A DNA stretch of 64,000 nt, taken from Pedobacter ginsengisoli (GTDB lineage: Bacteria > Bacteroidota > Bacteroidia > Sphingobacteriales > Sphingobacteriaceae). Location: positions 5,019,555-5,083,554 of the forward strand of contig NZ_CP024091.1 of assembly GCF_002736205.1 (NCBI RefSeq), in the 5' to 3' direction. A model generated the notes under the pieces. That model was not told where the DNA came from, ran no database searches, and saw only the letters and a list, made by a program, of their open reading frames with translations. Within the stretch, counting starts at the first letter, position 1. Each line of letters opens with the position of its first letter. Shown in pieces: positions 40,929 to 50,575 of this stretch. Position numbers and translations under genes: made by a program.

Positions 40929-42839
40929 ATGTCAAAAATTATTGGTATAGACTTAGGAACAACAAACTCTTGCGTAGCCGTAATGGAAGGTAACGAACCT
41001 GTAGTTATAGCCAACAGCGAGGGTAAACGTACTACGCCTTCCATTGTTGCCTTTGCAGAAAATGGAGAACGTAAAGTAGGTGAGCCTGCGAAGCGTCAGG
41101 CAATTACTAACCCAACAAAAACAATTTCTTCAATTAAGCGCTTTATGGGAAGCAGCTTTGCTGAAGTTTCTAAAGAAATATCCCGCATGCCTTATAAGGT
41201 AGTGAAGGGTGATAATAATACACCAAGGGTTGAAATTGACGACCGTAAATATACACCACAAGAGATTTCTGCAATGGTTTTGCAGAAAATGAAAAAAACT
41301 GCAGAAGATTTCTTAGGCCAGGAAGTAACAGAAGCCGTTATTACTGTGCCAGCTTATTTTAATGACGCTCAGCGCCAGGCAACAAAAGAAGCTGGAGAAA
41401 TTGCAGGATTAACTGTTAAACGTATCATTAACGAGCCAACTGCAGCTGCTTTAGCTTATGGATTGGATAAAGCACACAAGGATATGAAAATTGTTGTGTT
41501 TGACTGTGGTGGTGGTACTCATGACGTTTCTGTATTAGAATTAGGTGATGGTGTATTTGAAGTAAAATCAACTGACGGTGATACTCACCTTGGTGGTGAT
41601 GACTTTGACCATATCATTATTGAGTGGTTAGCTGAGGAGTTTAAAAATGAGAACGGCATGGATCTTCATCAGGATCCAATGGCATTGCAACGTCTTAAAG
41701 AAGCTGCTGAAAAAGCTAAAATTGAGCTTTCGAGTACAACTTCGACTGAGATTAACTTGCCATATATCACTGCTGATGCAACAGGTCCAAAACACTTGGT
41801 AAGAACTTTAACCCGTGCTAAATTTGAGCAATTAGCTAGTGATTTAATTAAACGTACAATTGACCCTTGTAAATCAGCTTTGAAAAATGCAGGTTTAAAA
41901 ACAAGTGATATTGATGAGATTATACTTGTTGGTGGTTCTACACGTATTCCTGCTATTCAGGATGCAGTAAAAGCTTTCTTTGGTAAAGAACCATCTAAAG
42001 GTGTTAACCCTGATGAGGTGGTAGCTATTGGTGCTGCAATTCAAGGTGGTGTTTTAACCGGAGAAGTTAAAGATGTATTGTTATTAGATGTAACCCCTCT
42101 TTCTTTAGGTATCGAGACTATGGGTGGTGTAATGACGAAGTTAATTGAAGCTAACACAACCATACCTTCTAAAAAAGCAGAAACTTTTTCTACTGCAGCT
42201 GATAATCAGCCTTCAGTTGAAATCCACATTTTACAAGGAGAGCGCCCTATGGCGGCTCAAAACCGTACAATTGGGCGCTTTATATTAGATGGTATTCCAC
42301 CAGCACCTCGTGGAGTTCCTCAAGTTGAAGTAGCATTTGATATTGATGCAAATGGTATTTTGCATGTAAGTGCTAAAGATAAAGCAACTGGTAAAGAGCA
42401 GAAAATCCGTATCGAAGCTTCTTCAGGTTTAACTGATGAAGAGATTAAAAGAATGAAAGATGAGGCCGAGAAAAATGCAGAAGCTGATAAAGCTGCTAAA
42501 GAAGAAGCAGAAAAAATCAACGGTGCTGATGCTTTAATCTTCTCAACTGAGAAACAATTAAAAGAATTCGGTGATAAATTATCGGCTGATAAAAAAGCAC
42601 CTATTGAAGAAGGTTTGAAAAAACTTAAAGATGCACATGCTGCGAGAAACTTTGCTGATATTGATACAGCACAAGCTGAATTGCAAAATGCATGGAATGC
42701 AGCTTCAGAGGAAATGTATAAATCAGGACAGGATGGTGCACAACCTGAAGGCGGTGCTCAGGATGGAGCTCAGGCAGCTGATGGTGGCGATAACGTTACT
42801 GATGTTGATTTTGAAGAAGTAAAAGACGATAAGAAATAG
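40929..42839 (+). CDS. dnaK: Molecular chaperone DnaK (Hsp70)
   Basis: 636 residues. The ATPase domain starts IIGIDLGTTNSCVAVMEG and contains VVFDCGGGTHDVSVLE and ILVGGSTRIPAIQ. The linker DVLLLDVTPLSLGIET leads to the substrate domain, followed by a lid with a Gly/Gln/Asp-rich end and terminal DVDFEEVKDDKK. It refolds proteins with DnaJ and GrpE, which are not nearby. No CIRCE element is seen in the 163-nt upstream gap, nor a TAnnTTTG box, so the promoter type is open. Confidence 0.98.
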   Translation: MSKIIGIDLGTTNSCVAVMEGNEPVVIANSEGKRTTPSIVAFAENGERKVGEPAKRQAITNPTKTISSIKRFMGSSFAEVSKEISRMPYKVVKGDNNTPRVEIDDRKYTPQEISAMVLQKMKKTAEDFLGQEVTEAVITVPAYFNDAQRQATKEAGEIAGLTVKRIINEPTAAALAYGLDKAHKDMKIVVFDCGGGTHDVSVLELGDGVFEVKSTDGDTHLGGDDFDHIIIEWLAEEFKNENGMDLHQDPMALQRLKEAAEKAKIELSSTTSTEINLPYITADATGPKHLVRTLTRAKFEQLASDLIKRTIDPCKSALKNAGLKTSDIDEIILVGGSTRIPAIQDAVKAFFGKEPSKGVNPDEVVAIGAAIQGGVLTGEVKDVLLLDVTPLSLGIETMGGVMTKLIEANTTIPSKKAETFSTAADNQPSVEIHILQGERPMAAQNRTIGRFILDGIPPAPRGVPQVEVAFDIDANGILHVSAKDKATGKEQKIRIEASSGLTDEEIKRMKDEAEKNAEADKAAKEEAEKINGADALIFSTEKQLKEFGDKLSADKKAPIEEGLKKLKDAHAARNFADIDTAQAELQNAWNAASEEMYKSGQDGAQPEGGAQDGAQAADGGDNVTDVDFEEVKDDKK

Positions 42840-42852
42840 TCCTTTAATCAAT

Positions 42853-42892
42853 AAAAAAAGCCTCCTGGTAAATTTACCAGGAGGCTTTTTTT
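42853..42892. terminator. Bidirectional terminator after dnaK
   Basis: An almost perfect palindrome with GCCTCCTGGTAAA and TTTACCAGGAGGC arms is flanked by A and T runs. It sits between convergent dnaK and the nucleotidyltransferase gene. Confidence 0.92.
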
Positions 42893-42913
42893 ATTGCCTT
42901 TAATAGCGTTTAA

Positions 42914-43816
42914 CTAGTTCCAAAGATTAGCAGGGTAAGTTCCATCTTTTACCAGCTGATCTATAGATTCCTGTACAAAAGGTTTATCTTCTTTATAGGT
43001 TACTCCAAACCACTGGCTATCCGTAGGAATAACTTTGAAAGAAGCTGCACCGCTTTTTACAAGATTCTCACCAATCAAAGGAATAAAGAACTCAGCTTTT
43101 GGTTTTTCTTTATTTTCTAAAGCAAATACTCTGAATAAATCTTCCGTTAGTTTAAAAACTGCTGGAGTGAAGCCCCAAAAGTTCATAGAAACAGGGGTAT
43201 TATATTCTAATGGATATTCAGATCCTTTTTCCTCATATACTATTCCACCATCTTTTTTATAAACTTGTGTGCGTTCAGTAATTTCTTCAAGATATGCAGC
43301 ATCATTGGTTTTGCAAACACCACGAGATACAGATCCGAAATCAGATAGCGTCTTTCCAATTTGATAACCAACAATAGAATAATTACTATCAGTTGCCTCA
43401 TTATTTAAAAAGTCTACCATTTTTTTAAATGCATCATAGCCATAATAGTCATCTGCGTTGATTACGCAAAAAGGCTCTTTAATTACATTTCTACCAGATA
43501 GAATAGCATGAGCAGTTCCCCATGGTTTTTCACGATAGATTTCTTCCTCTATTCCAAATTGTTTCAAATCGAAATTTTGGAAAACATAATCCGTTTCAAT
43601 TTTACCGCTTAATTTAGGTTCAAATATGGCTTTAAAGTTTTCTACAAATTCTTCTTTGATGATGAAAACTACTTTGCCAAATCCGGCTTTAATTGCATCG
43701 TATATAGAATAATCAATAATTGTTTCTCCATTGGGGCCAAAGCCATCAATTTGTTTCATACTGCCATAGCGACTTGCCATGCCAGCTGCTAATATTAATA
43801 AGGTAGGTTTTTTCAT
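42914..43816 (-). CDS. Sugar-phosphate nucleotidyltransferase-like protein
   Basis: From the ATG at 43816 the protein has 300 residues; an upstream TTG at 43837 is less likely. The N-terminus LLILAAGMASRYGSMKQ is the nucleotide-binding loop of the NTP_transferase family, and FCVINADDYYGYDAF includes the metal-binding Asp. Family members activate sugars as NDP-sugars for cell-surface polysaccharides. The sugar is not predictable: several residues differ from GalU and RmlA types. No glycan genes adjoin it. Confidence 0.85.
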   Translation of the reverse strand: MKKPTLLILAAGMASRYGSMKQIDGFGPNGETIIDYSIYDAIKAGFGKVVFIIKEEFVENFKAIFEPKLSGKIETDYVFQNFDLKQFGIEEEIYREKPWGTAHAILSGRNVIKEPFCVINADDYYGYDAFKKMVDFLNNEATDSNYSIVGYQIGKTLSDFGSVSRGVCKTNDAAYLEEITERTQVYKKDGGIVYEEKGSEYPLEYNTPVSMNFWGFTPAVFKLTEDLFRVFALENKEKPKAEFFIPLIGENLVKSGAASFKVIPTDSQWFGVTYKEDKPFVQESIDQLVKDGTYPANLWN

Positions 43817-43919
43817 GCAGCGAAAATAATGATTCAATTTATATTCAATGTAAAAAGTGAGATAGTTTTTTTATTAGTTTTTTAACGTTTCTCACTGTAT
43901 CATAGGAGTATGGCGGTGG

Positions 43920-45464
43920 TTAAAATCCAAATATTCCCTTTCCACCACTGCTGCGAGGTTTTTTCCCTGTAAGCATACCAAATATGCCACGCACTATTTC
44001 TTTTCCTATTTGTCTGGTTATAGTTGCACCCATTACCTGTTCTACTAAACTTTTCTCATTTTTCTTTGGCGCTTCTTCTATTTCTTCTGATTCCTCCTCA
44101 GCTAATTTGTCATTTACACGTTTAGTTAGAATTTCATAGGCGCTCTCAGGGTCAATTGATTCCTGATATTTAGCAGTTAGCTCACTTGACTGGATAAGGC
44201 TATTATAATCTGCAGCACTAAGAGGACCCATAATTGCTCTTGGAGGGGTAAGCATTGTTGCGGCTACTTCTGTTGGGATACCTTTTTCATTTAATACAGT
44301 TATCAATGCCTGTCCGGTTCCTAATGAAGTTAACATTTTATCAATCTCGTAAAACTCGGATCTGGGATAAGTATTTACAGTCTTTTTAAGCGCATCAACA
44401 TCGTTAGGTGTAAATGCTCTTAAAGCATGCTGAACACGGTTCCCAAGTTGAGATAATACGCTCTCAGGGACATCGGTAGGGGCCTGAGTACAGAAAAATA
44501 CGCCTATTCCTTTTGATCTGATCAATCTAATAATAGTTTCTATCTGCTCAAGGAATGCTTTTGATGAATTTTTAAATAATAAGTGTGCCTCATCAAAAAA
44601 GAAAACCAGTTTAGGTTTATCCAAATCTCCCGCCTCAGGCATGTTATAGAAAATCTCAGCAAGTAAACTTAGCAGGTAAGTAGAGTAAAGTACAGGCTGG
44701 TTTTGTACATCTGAGATATTAAGTAAACTAATTACTCCTTTGCCATCGGTTTTGGTAAAAAGATCTTCTATGTCAAAAGATCGTTCGCCAAACATCGCAC
44801 TAAGGCCTTGTTGTTCAATAGTAACGATCTTTCTTAATATTGTTCCAGAAGTTGCGGTAGATATTTTGCCGTAAGAACTTTTAATCTCCTCGGCGCCTTG
44901 ACCTTCGGCTAAATATGAAACTAATTTTTTAAGATCATTCAGGTCAATAATTGGCAACTTATTATCGTCGGCATATTTAAAGATCACAGCCAGCACACCT
45001 GCTTGCGTATCATTTAAATCAAGAATTTTAGAGAGTAGGGTGGGGCCAAATTCAAGAACTGTAGCTCGCATTTGTGCACCTAGTTTGCCAGACAGAGAAA
45101 AAATCTCGACAGGGAATCCGGAAGGGCTGAAAGGCCTGCCAAGCTGACTCGCTCTCTCTTCTATTTTCGGATTGATTGGCCCTGGCTGGTTAAGACCCGA
45201 CAAATCTCCTTTTACATCAAGCATAAACACAGGTACACCTGCGTCGGATAGCTGTTCTGATAGCAATTGTAATGTGCGGGTTTTTCCTGTGCCCGTTGCT
45301 CCTGCAACTAGACCATGCCTGTTCATCATCTTTAGCGAAAGGTTAACCTCAGCCTCAGCAATTACTTGCCCATCCAGAATACCTGCCCCCAAATAGATGT
45401 ATGACCCACTTGGTGTATAGGAAGCCTTAATTTTTTCTGTGAATTTTGCAGATTGATCACTCAT
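43920..45464 (-). CDS. DUF853 / HerA-like ATPase (YjgR type)
   Basis: 514 residues. The Walker A motif GATGTGKTRTLQLL is at about 55-68, Walker B is KLVFFFDEAHLLF (about 288-300), and IGVFFCTQAPTDVPESVLSQ is a typical sensor region. The N-terminal YLGAGILDG is a small beta region. The family is related to HerA/FtsK-type translocases, but the role of stand-alone DUF853 proteins is unknown. The C-terminus carries a charged region and a Gly-rich end (SSGGKGIFGF). Confidence 0.88.
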   Translation of the reverse strand: MSDQSAKFTEKIKASYTPSGSYIYLGAGILDGQVIAEAEVNLSLKMMNRHGLVAGATGTGKTRTLQLLSEQLSDAGVPVFMLDVKGDLSGLNQPGPINPKIEERASQLGRPFSPSGFPVEIFSLSGKLGAQMRATVLEFGPTLLSKILDLNDTQAGVLAVIFKYADDNKLPIIDLNDLKKLVSYLAEGQGAEEIKSSYGKISTATSGTILRKIVTIEQQGLSAMFGERSFDIEDLFTKTDGKGVISLLNISDVQNQPVLYSTYLLSLLAEIFYNMPEAGDLDKPKLVFFFDEAHLLFKNSSKAFLEQIETIIRLIRSKGIGVFFCTQAPTDVPESVLSQLGNRVQHALRAFTPNDVDALKKTVNTYPRSEFYEIDKMLTSLGTGQALITVLNEKGIPTEVAATMLTPPRAIMGPLSAADYNSLIQSSELTAKYQESIDPESAYEILTKRVNDKLAEEESEEIEEAPKKNEKSLVEQVMGATITRQIGKEIVRGIFGMLTGKKPRSSGGKGIFGF

Positions 45465-45521
45465 AGGAACATAGTTTTTTTATAAAAGTAAGAAAAGCAC
45501 CCGAAATCTAAACAAAAAGAA

Positions 45522-45550
45522 AAGCGTGCCTCGAATTAACGGGCACGCTT
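45522..45550 (-). terminator. Terminator after the M42 peptidase gene
   Basis: AAGCGTGCC (45522-45530) and GGCACGCTT (45542-45550) pair perfectly around an 11-nt loop, followed on the minus strand by a T-rich tract. Confidence 0.8.
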
Positions 45551-45569
45551 AAAAATTAGTTATTTAAAT

Positions 45570-46685
45570 TTACCTGGAATAGGTAAAATCGTGATCTTTT
45601 TTTATGTTCAGCAGTGAGTGATAAATCAGGTTAATTACATTATCAACATCTTCTTTGTGAATCATTTCTACAGTAGTATGCATGTATCTTAATGGTAAAG
45701 AAATTAATGCCGATGGAACGCCGCCATTAGAGTATGCAAAAGCATCAGTATCTGTACCAGTTGAACGTGATGATGCCTGGCGCTGGAAAGGTATGTCATT
45801 CTTTTCAGCTGTTTCAATAAGCAATTTATTCAGATTTGTTTGAACAGCTGGGGCATATGAAACTACCGGGCCTTTACCACAAGCTAAATCTCCCTGGGTG
45901 ATCTTACTGATCATAGGGGTTGTAGTATCATGAGTAACATCAGTAATTATTGCTACATTAGGTTTAATTCTATGTGCAATCATTTCAGCCCCTCTTAATC
46001 CAATTTCTTCCTGAACGGAATTCACTATATAAAGTCCAAAGGGTAATTTCTTTTTATTTTCCTGAAGCAGTCTTGCAACCTCAGCAATCATAAATCCACC
46101 AGCCCTGTTGTCAAGTGCACGACCCACATAATAGCGGTCATTTAAAACCATGAATTCATCTTCGTAAGTAATTACACAGCCTACATGAATGCCTAGTTTT
46201 TCCACTTCTTCTTTAGATGTACATCCGCAATCAAGAAATATGTTTTTTAATGCCGGAGCTTCTTCTTTTTCGCCTCCGTTACGGGTATGAATTGCAGGCC
46301 ATCCAAATACGGCTTTAACCATGCCTTTATCCGTATGAATATTCACTCTTTTAGACGGAGCTATTTGATGATCCGAACCTCCGTTGCGGATTACATAAAT
46401 TAAGCCATCTGCTGTTATATAATTAACAAACCAAGAGATTTCATCTGCATGAGCCTCAATAACTACCTTAAAATCTGCTTTAGGGTTAATAACACCAACT
46501 GCTGTTCCGTAATTATCTATAAAACTTTCATCTATATAAGGCTTTAAATAATCCAGCCATAACTTTTGGCCGGGATATTCAAACCCTGTCGGAGACGGGT
46601 TATTGATATATTTTTCAAAAAATTGAAGCGATTTCTTATTTACTACACTTACGTGTTTCTTTTTATCTTCTTTTTTCTTTGCCAT
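45570..46685 (-). CDS. M42-family aminopeptidase
   Basis: 371 residues. The metal and catalytic motifs of M42/M20-like zinc aminopeptidases are present: IEAHADEISWFV (first His and Asp), ALDNRAGGFMIAE (bridging Asp), NSVQEEIGLRGAEM (catalytic and metal Glu) and ITDVTHDTTTP. HTTVEMIHKEDVDN near the end supplies the last His. These form large cytosolic tetrahedral assemblies that trim peptides released by proteases. A Lys-rich N-terminus (about 12 residues) precedes the domain. Confidence 0.92.
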   Translation of the reverse strand: MAKKKEDKKKHVSVVNKKSLQFFEKYINNPSPTGFEYPGQKLWLDYLKPYIDESFIDNYGTAVGVINPKADFKVVIEAHADEISWFVNYITADGLIYVIRNGGSDHQIAPSKRVNIHTDKGMVKAVFGWPAIHTRNGGEKEEAPALKNIFLDCGCTSKEEVEKLGIHVGCVITYEDEFMVLNDRYYVGRALDNRAGGFMIAEVARLLQENKKKLPFGLYIVNSVQEEIGLRGAEMIAHRIKPNVAIITDVTHDTTTPMISKITQGDLACGKGPVVSYAPAVQTNLNKLLIETAEKNDIPFQRQASSRSTGTDTDAFAYSNGGVPSALISLPLRYMHTTVEMIHKEDVDNVINLIYHSLLNIKKDHDFTYSR

Positions 46686-46736
46686 CTTATATTTTTTATT
46701 GTAAACAAATATAGAAACTAAGGCCTAAGCAGCAAG

Positions 46737-47156
46737 CTAATTATTGAGTTCTAACTCCATAATGACAAAGTCGATACCATTATTGGTAGAAATTTTATCT
46801 GTTTGAATGAAGCCAAATTTGTTGTAAAAAGGAATTGCTGATACGCGTGCATTACACCATAACTTTATAGCTCCAAAAGTTTTAACAAAGCTAATTATAT
46901 GATCCAGTAAAAGTGATCCATACCCCTTTCCCTGCAATTCCACAATTGTTGCGAATTTTCTGAACTGATAAATGTTGCCTTTGTTAAATAATGAAACTAC
47001 AGATGCTAATTGATTGCCCACAAATAATCCAAAATGTATTCCCTCTTCATCATTTGCCAATTTTATAGCATCAAAAGGTAAATCAGGATACATCACTTCA
47101 TGTCTTATCCTCCAGGTTAAGTCAGTTCTGATTTGTTCAATATGGACTTCCGGCAT
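46737..47156 (-). CDS. GNAT-family N-acetyltransferase
   Basis: 139 residues from the ATG at 47156 (a TTG one codon upstream is ignored). The acetyl-CoA binding signature is visible as ELQGKGYGSLLLDHIISF (about 73-90), then ALKLWCNARVSAIPFYNKFGF-like sequence, with NARVSAIPFYNKFGFI, typical of the last half of GNAT domains. Substrate unknown. It begins 5 nt after the carboxyltransferase stop and is probably co-transcribed. Confidence 0.85.
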   Translation of the reverse strand: MPEVHIEQIRTDLTWRIRHEVMYPDLPFDAIKLANDEEGIHFGLFVGNQLASVVSLFNKGNIYQFRKFATIVELQGKGYGSLLLDHIISFVKTFGAIKLWCNARVSAIPFYNKFGFIQTDKISTNNGIDFVIMELELNN

Positions 47157-47161
47157 CAAGG

Positions 47162-48703
47162 TTATAATGGGATATTCCCGTGTTTTTTACGTGGGCGGTT
47201 AACAACTTTATTTTCCAGCATTTTAAATGCTTTAATAAGCTTAATTCTGGTTTGCGCAGGTTCAATTACCTCATCTACAAAGCCGCGTTCTGCAGCTCTG
47301 TAAGGATTTGCAAAAATATCAGAATATAGTTTCTCTTTCTCCAGCCATTTTTCCTCAGGGTGTTCGGCGCTGGTAATTTCTTTCTTGAAAATTATTTCAG
47401 CAGCGCCCTTTGCACCCATCACTGCAATCTCTGCCGAAGGCCATGCATAATTTAAATCGGCCCCAATATGCTTGGAGTTCATTACATCGTATGCACCTCC
47501 GTATGCTTTGCGGGTAATTACGGTAATGCGCGGTACTGTTGCCTCGCTAAAAGCATATAATAGTTTAGCTCCATTTGTAATAATTCCATTCCATTCCTGA
47601 TCTGTACCAGGCAAAAAGCCGGGAACATCTTCAAAAACAAGCAAAGGAATGTTAAAACAATCGCAGAAGCGTACAAATCTGGCTGCTTTTGTAGAAGCAT
47701 GATTGTCTAAAACCCCTGCCAGGTAAGCTGGCTGATTTGCAACAACTCCTATGCTCCTACCAGCTAAGCGGACAAATCCGACAACAATATTTTCCGCATA
47801 ATCTTTATGTACTTCCAAAAAGCTATCTGTATCAACAACTTCAGTTATTATGGATCTTATATCGTAAGGCTGATTCGCATTCTCAGGCATAATGGAGTTA
47901 AGAGACAAGCGACTTTCATTTGTTAATGTATAAGGTAATTGTGTTGGAATTTCCTCGCAATTCTGAGGCATATAGCTCAGTAATTTTTTAACATGATTAA
48001 TGGCATCCAGTTCATTTGGGCAAGCAAAATGAGTTACTCCTGATTTTGTAGCATGAGTTGAAGCACCTCCAAGTTCTTCAGAGCTAACCTCCTCGTGAGT
48101 TACAGTTTTAACAACATTTGGTCCCGTAACAAACATGTATGAGGTATTCTCTACCATTAAAATGAAATCAGTAATAGCGGGTGAATAAACTGCGCCGCCT
48201 GCACAAGGCCCCATTATTGCCGAAAGTTGAGGGATAACTCCCGAAGCCTGAACATTTCTGTAAAAAATATCTGCATAACCACCTAATGAAACTACGCCTT
48301 CCTGTATCCTTGCTCCGCCACTATCATTCAGGCCAATAAGAGGGGCCCCATTTTTCATGGCCATGTCCATTATTTTACAGATCTTTTCGGCATGTGTTTC
48401 AGAAAGGGAACCTCCAAAAACTGTAAAATCCTGTGAAAACACATAAACCAGACGGCCGTTTATGTTCCCATAACCAGTTACAACTCCGTCGCCCAGATAT
48501 TTCTCGCGTTCCATTCCAAAATCTACACTTCTATGGGTTACCATCATGCCGATTTCTTCGAACGAATTTTCATCCAATAAAAAATGAATTCGCTCTCTTG
48601 CGGTTAATTTACCCTTTTTGTGCTGACTTTGAATTCTCGCTTGGCCACCACCTTCATTCGCTTTTTTTATTTTGTCCTGAAGTGCCTCAATTTTATTCTT
48701 CAT
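47162..48703 (-). CDS. Acyl-CoA carboxylase carboxyltransferase (PccB/MmdA-like)
   Basis: 513 residues covering both carboxyltransferase halves: N-terminal GGQARIQSQHKKGKLTARER and DSGGARIQEGVVSLGGYADI, C-terminal PLLVFEDVPGFLPGTDQEW and YGGAYDVMNSKHIGADLNYAW. The family transfers CO2 from biotin to propionyl-CoA, or works in methylmalonyl-CoA decarboxylase. No biotin carboxylase or biotin carrier gene is in the window. Which acyl-CoA is used cannot be fixed from sequence alone. Confidence 0.93.
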   Translation of the reverse strand: MKNKIEALQDKIKKANEGGGQARIQSQHKKGKLTARERIHFLLDENSFEEIGMMVTHRSVDFGMEREKYLGDGVVTGYGNINGRLVYVFSQDFTVFGGSLSETHAEKICKIMDMAMKNGAPLIGLNDSGGARIQEGVVSLGGYADIFYRNVQASGVIPQLSAIMGPCAGGAVYSPAITDFILMVENTSYMFVTGPNVVKTVTHEEVSSEELGGASTHATKSGVTHFACPNELDAINHVKKLLSYMPQNCEEIPTQLPYTLTNESRLSLNSIMPENANQPYDIRSIITEVVDTDSFLEVHKDYAENIVVGFVRLAGRSIGVVANQPAYLAGVLDNHASTKAARFVRFCDCFNIPLLVFEDVPGFLPGTDQEWNGIITNGAKLLYAFSEATVPRITVITRKAYGGAYDVMNSKHIGADLNYAWPSAEIAVMGAKGAAEIIFKKEITSAEHPEEKWLEKEKLYSDIFANPYRAAERGFVDEVIEPAQTRIKLIKAFKMLENKVVNRPRKKHGNIPL

Positions 48704-48728
48704 GTTAAACCCTAATAATTTTAATTAT

Positions 48729-49964
48729 TTACCAGCGATATTGCAATCTGGTAGTAAATACATCGTCTTTTAAGTCAGCAGTATAGTCTGGAAGCTTTGT
48801 GCCATCATTTACCACATGCTCGTTGTACAATGTAAGTTTAAATCTTGAATTTATTAGATAGGTAATGCCATAGCCAAGGGTACTGAATTTAATATCACCG
48901 GCTGTAGTGTTATTTCCTGCAACACCAATTTCCGATTCACTTATTTCTCTGTTTGGATCGTACACATCATAAGATACAAGTGCAGTGAATTTAGTATTTG
49001 CAATTTGCTGGGTTAGCCATAAGTAGTATCCAGAAAATGGACGCAGGTATAAATCTGTTGCAGGCTGTGCTGAGAAACTAGTACTTGAAAGAGGACCTAT
49101 TACACTTGCCGAGGCTGCTACACCAGGTTGCGTGCCCTGAAGATATTCGGCCTTAAAGATGGTTCTGCCAAAGGTATTATCATACTGGAGTTGCAAATTA
49201 CCCCCATAATATTCTCGTTTGCCAAAATAGCCTACGTTATTTGGACTAGTATTTTTTTCAAAACCTGAGGCTGTTGCTGAATAATAACTCTCTGTATTAT
49301 TCCGCACACTGCCCTCATAAATAGAGGCTCCAAAACCTAGGTGAAGTTTTTTATTTGCCAGGCTATCGAATTTGAAACCAAGATTTCCAATAATATCTTT
49401 TTTTGAATCATAGTCTCTTGCATTATAACCACTTCCATTTACAACTGCTAATTCTGCTGTCAGAAATTTAAAAAGCTTTTTTGGATGGTAAGTTACCATA
49501 GCGCCAATATCTCTTTCCCTTGGCATTAAAGTCTGGAAAACCCGTGCTCTTTCAGGGAAATCCCTATATCCTGATGAATAAACAATAGAATGGCCAAAAG
49601 GGCGGTTAAACAGACCTGCGGTTAAGAGAAGGGTTTTTGAATCAGGTTGGTGTAATTGTATAAATGCATCCATCAATTGAATTCCGTTTTGCGTAGCATC
49701 TATTTGAAAAACAATACTTGAATACTTATCTGCCCTGTCAATCTTCAATCGGCCCCTGCGTATCATGAAACGACTATCAGAGTTTTTTGAGAAATCTCCA
49801 CCCGAAAAGGAAGAAATTCCTTCAGATTGTGCTTTTTGAAATTGTGTTTGCAAATAACCTGTTATAGCAATTTCGTGAGGATCATAGGTAGAAGGAGCAT
49901 TATTACTTTGGGCAAAAAGAACAACCGGATAAAAAAATATCAGGATTAATAGTATTTTTTTCAT
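48729..49964 (-). CDS. Outer-membrane porin, OprO/OprP-like
   Basis: 411 residues with a signal peptide (ILLILIFFYPVVLFAQ) and alternating beta strands ending in TTRLQYRW, a C-terminal aromatic as expected for a barrel. FMIRRGRLKIDRADKYSS and RPFGHSIVYSSGYRDFPER match the phosphate-selective porin O/P family. Selectivity in Bacteroidota members is untested. It starts 197 nt from the divergent SulP cassette. A palindrome lies upstream at 50006-50030. Confidence 0.88.
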   Translation of the reverse strand: MKKILLILIFFYPVVLFAQSNNAPSTYDPHEIAITGYLQTQFQKAQSEGISSFSGGDFSKNSDSRFMIRRGRLKIDRADKYSSIVFQIDATQNGIQLMDAFIQLHQPDSKTLLLTAGLFNRPFGHSIVYSSGYRDFPERARVFQTLMPRERDIGAMVTYHPKKLFKFLTAELAVVNGSGYNARDYDSKKDIIGNLGFKFDSLANKKLHLGFGASIYEGSVRNNTESYYSATASGFEKNTSPNNVGYFGKREYYGGNLQLQYDNTFGRTIFKAEYLQGTQPGVAASASVIGPLSSTSFSAQPATDLYLRPFSGYYLWLTQQIANTKFTALVSYDVYDPNREISESEIGVAGNNTTAGDIKFSTLGYGITYLINSRFKLTLYNEHVVNDGTKLPDYTADLKDDVFTTRLQYRW

Positions 49965-50005
49965 GAATGAGTAAAAGAATTTTGATCGCCTAAATTACGG
50001 TAAAT

Positions 50006-50030
50006 GAAGCATTTTTCTTTAAAATGCTTC
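50006..50030. repeat. Perfect 10-bp palindrome between divergent transcripts
   Basis: GAAGCATTTT (50006-50015) and AAAATGCTTC (50021-50030) flank a TCTTT centre. It is 42 bp upstream of the porin start and about 75 bp before the SulP-cassette -33 box. There is no T-run, so an operator is more likely than a terminator. Confidence 0.5.
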
Positions 50031-50103
50031 CAGATATTTTAAAAAGTAGGGGTATAGCACAAGGAGAAGCAACAACTAAATTACATTTTTTTTACATGAT
50101 AAT

Positions 50104-50135
50104 TTGTAAGTAAGCAATGTTTGGAGCTATTTTTG
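50104..50135 (+). promoter_or_regulatory. Promoter of the SulP-carbonic anhydrase cassette
   Basis: TTG (50104-50106), a 21-bp spacer and TATTTTTG (50128-50135), 25 nt before the first ATG at 50161. Confidence 0.75.
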
Positions 50136-50160
50136 GTGAGTTAGAAAAAAGTAAAAACAA

Positions 50161-50499
50161 ATGTTTCTAAGAAAATACCGTTTTTTAATAGTGATTACCT
50201 TCTTAAGTATCTTCTCGGCGAAGATGGTAATTTCTGGCGCACCGGTGTTTTTTAGTCATATTGATAAGAATATCATGGTTTCCGTAATCATGCAAATTGA
50301 AGCTGAACATAGTACTGATGGAGATTCCGGTAAGGCTAAAGTAAAGCTCTTTGATTACAAAGCAGATTTTCAACACACTTATGTGTGGTCATCTGTGCTT
50401 CATCTATATGGTATAAATAATAGTTTTATAGATAATTTCAAACGGTATTTCGATCCATTTCATCCTTCGGTGCCTACACCGCCTCCTAACTTAAGCTAA
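50161..50499 (+). CDS. Small exported or membrane-anchored protein, unknown
   Basis: 112 residues, no family recognised. An N-terminal hydrophobic segment (FLIVITFLSIFSAKMVISGA, 8-27) could be a signal peptide or anchor. The rest is soluble, with aromatic-rich FQHTYVWSSVLHLYG and a proline-rich end (HPSVPTPPPNLS). It is first in the cassette and 76 nt before the SulP gene, so a link to anion transport is likely by context only. Confidence 0.6.
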   Translation: MFLRKYRFLIVITFLSIFSAKMVISGAPVFFSHIDKNIMVSVIMQIEAEHSTDGDSGKAKVKLFDYKADFQHTYVWSSVLHLYGINNSFIDNFKRYFDPFHPSVPTPPPNLS

Positions 50500-50575
50500 T
50501 TTAGTGTGTGTAACCAATTTTAAGAATTGGTATGCAATTTTTTGAAATTAGTTTAAAAGATTAAAACATAGTTTT

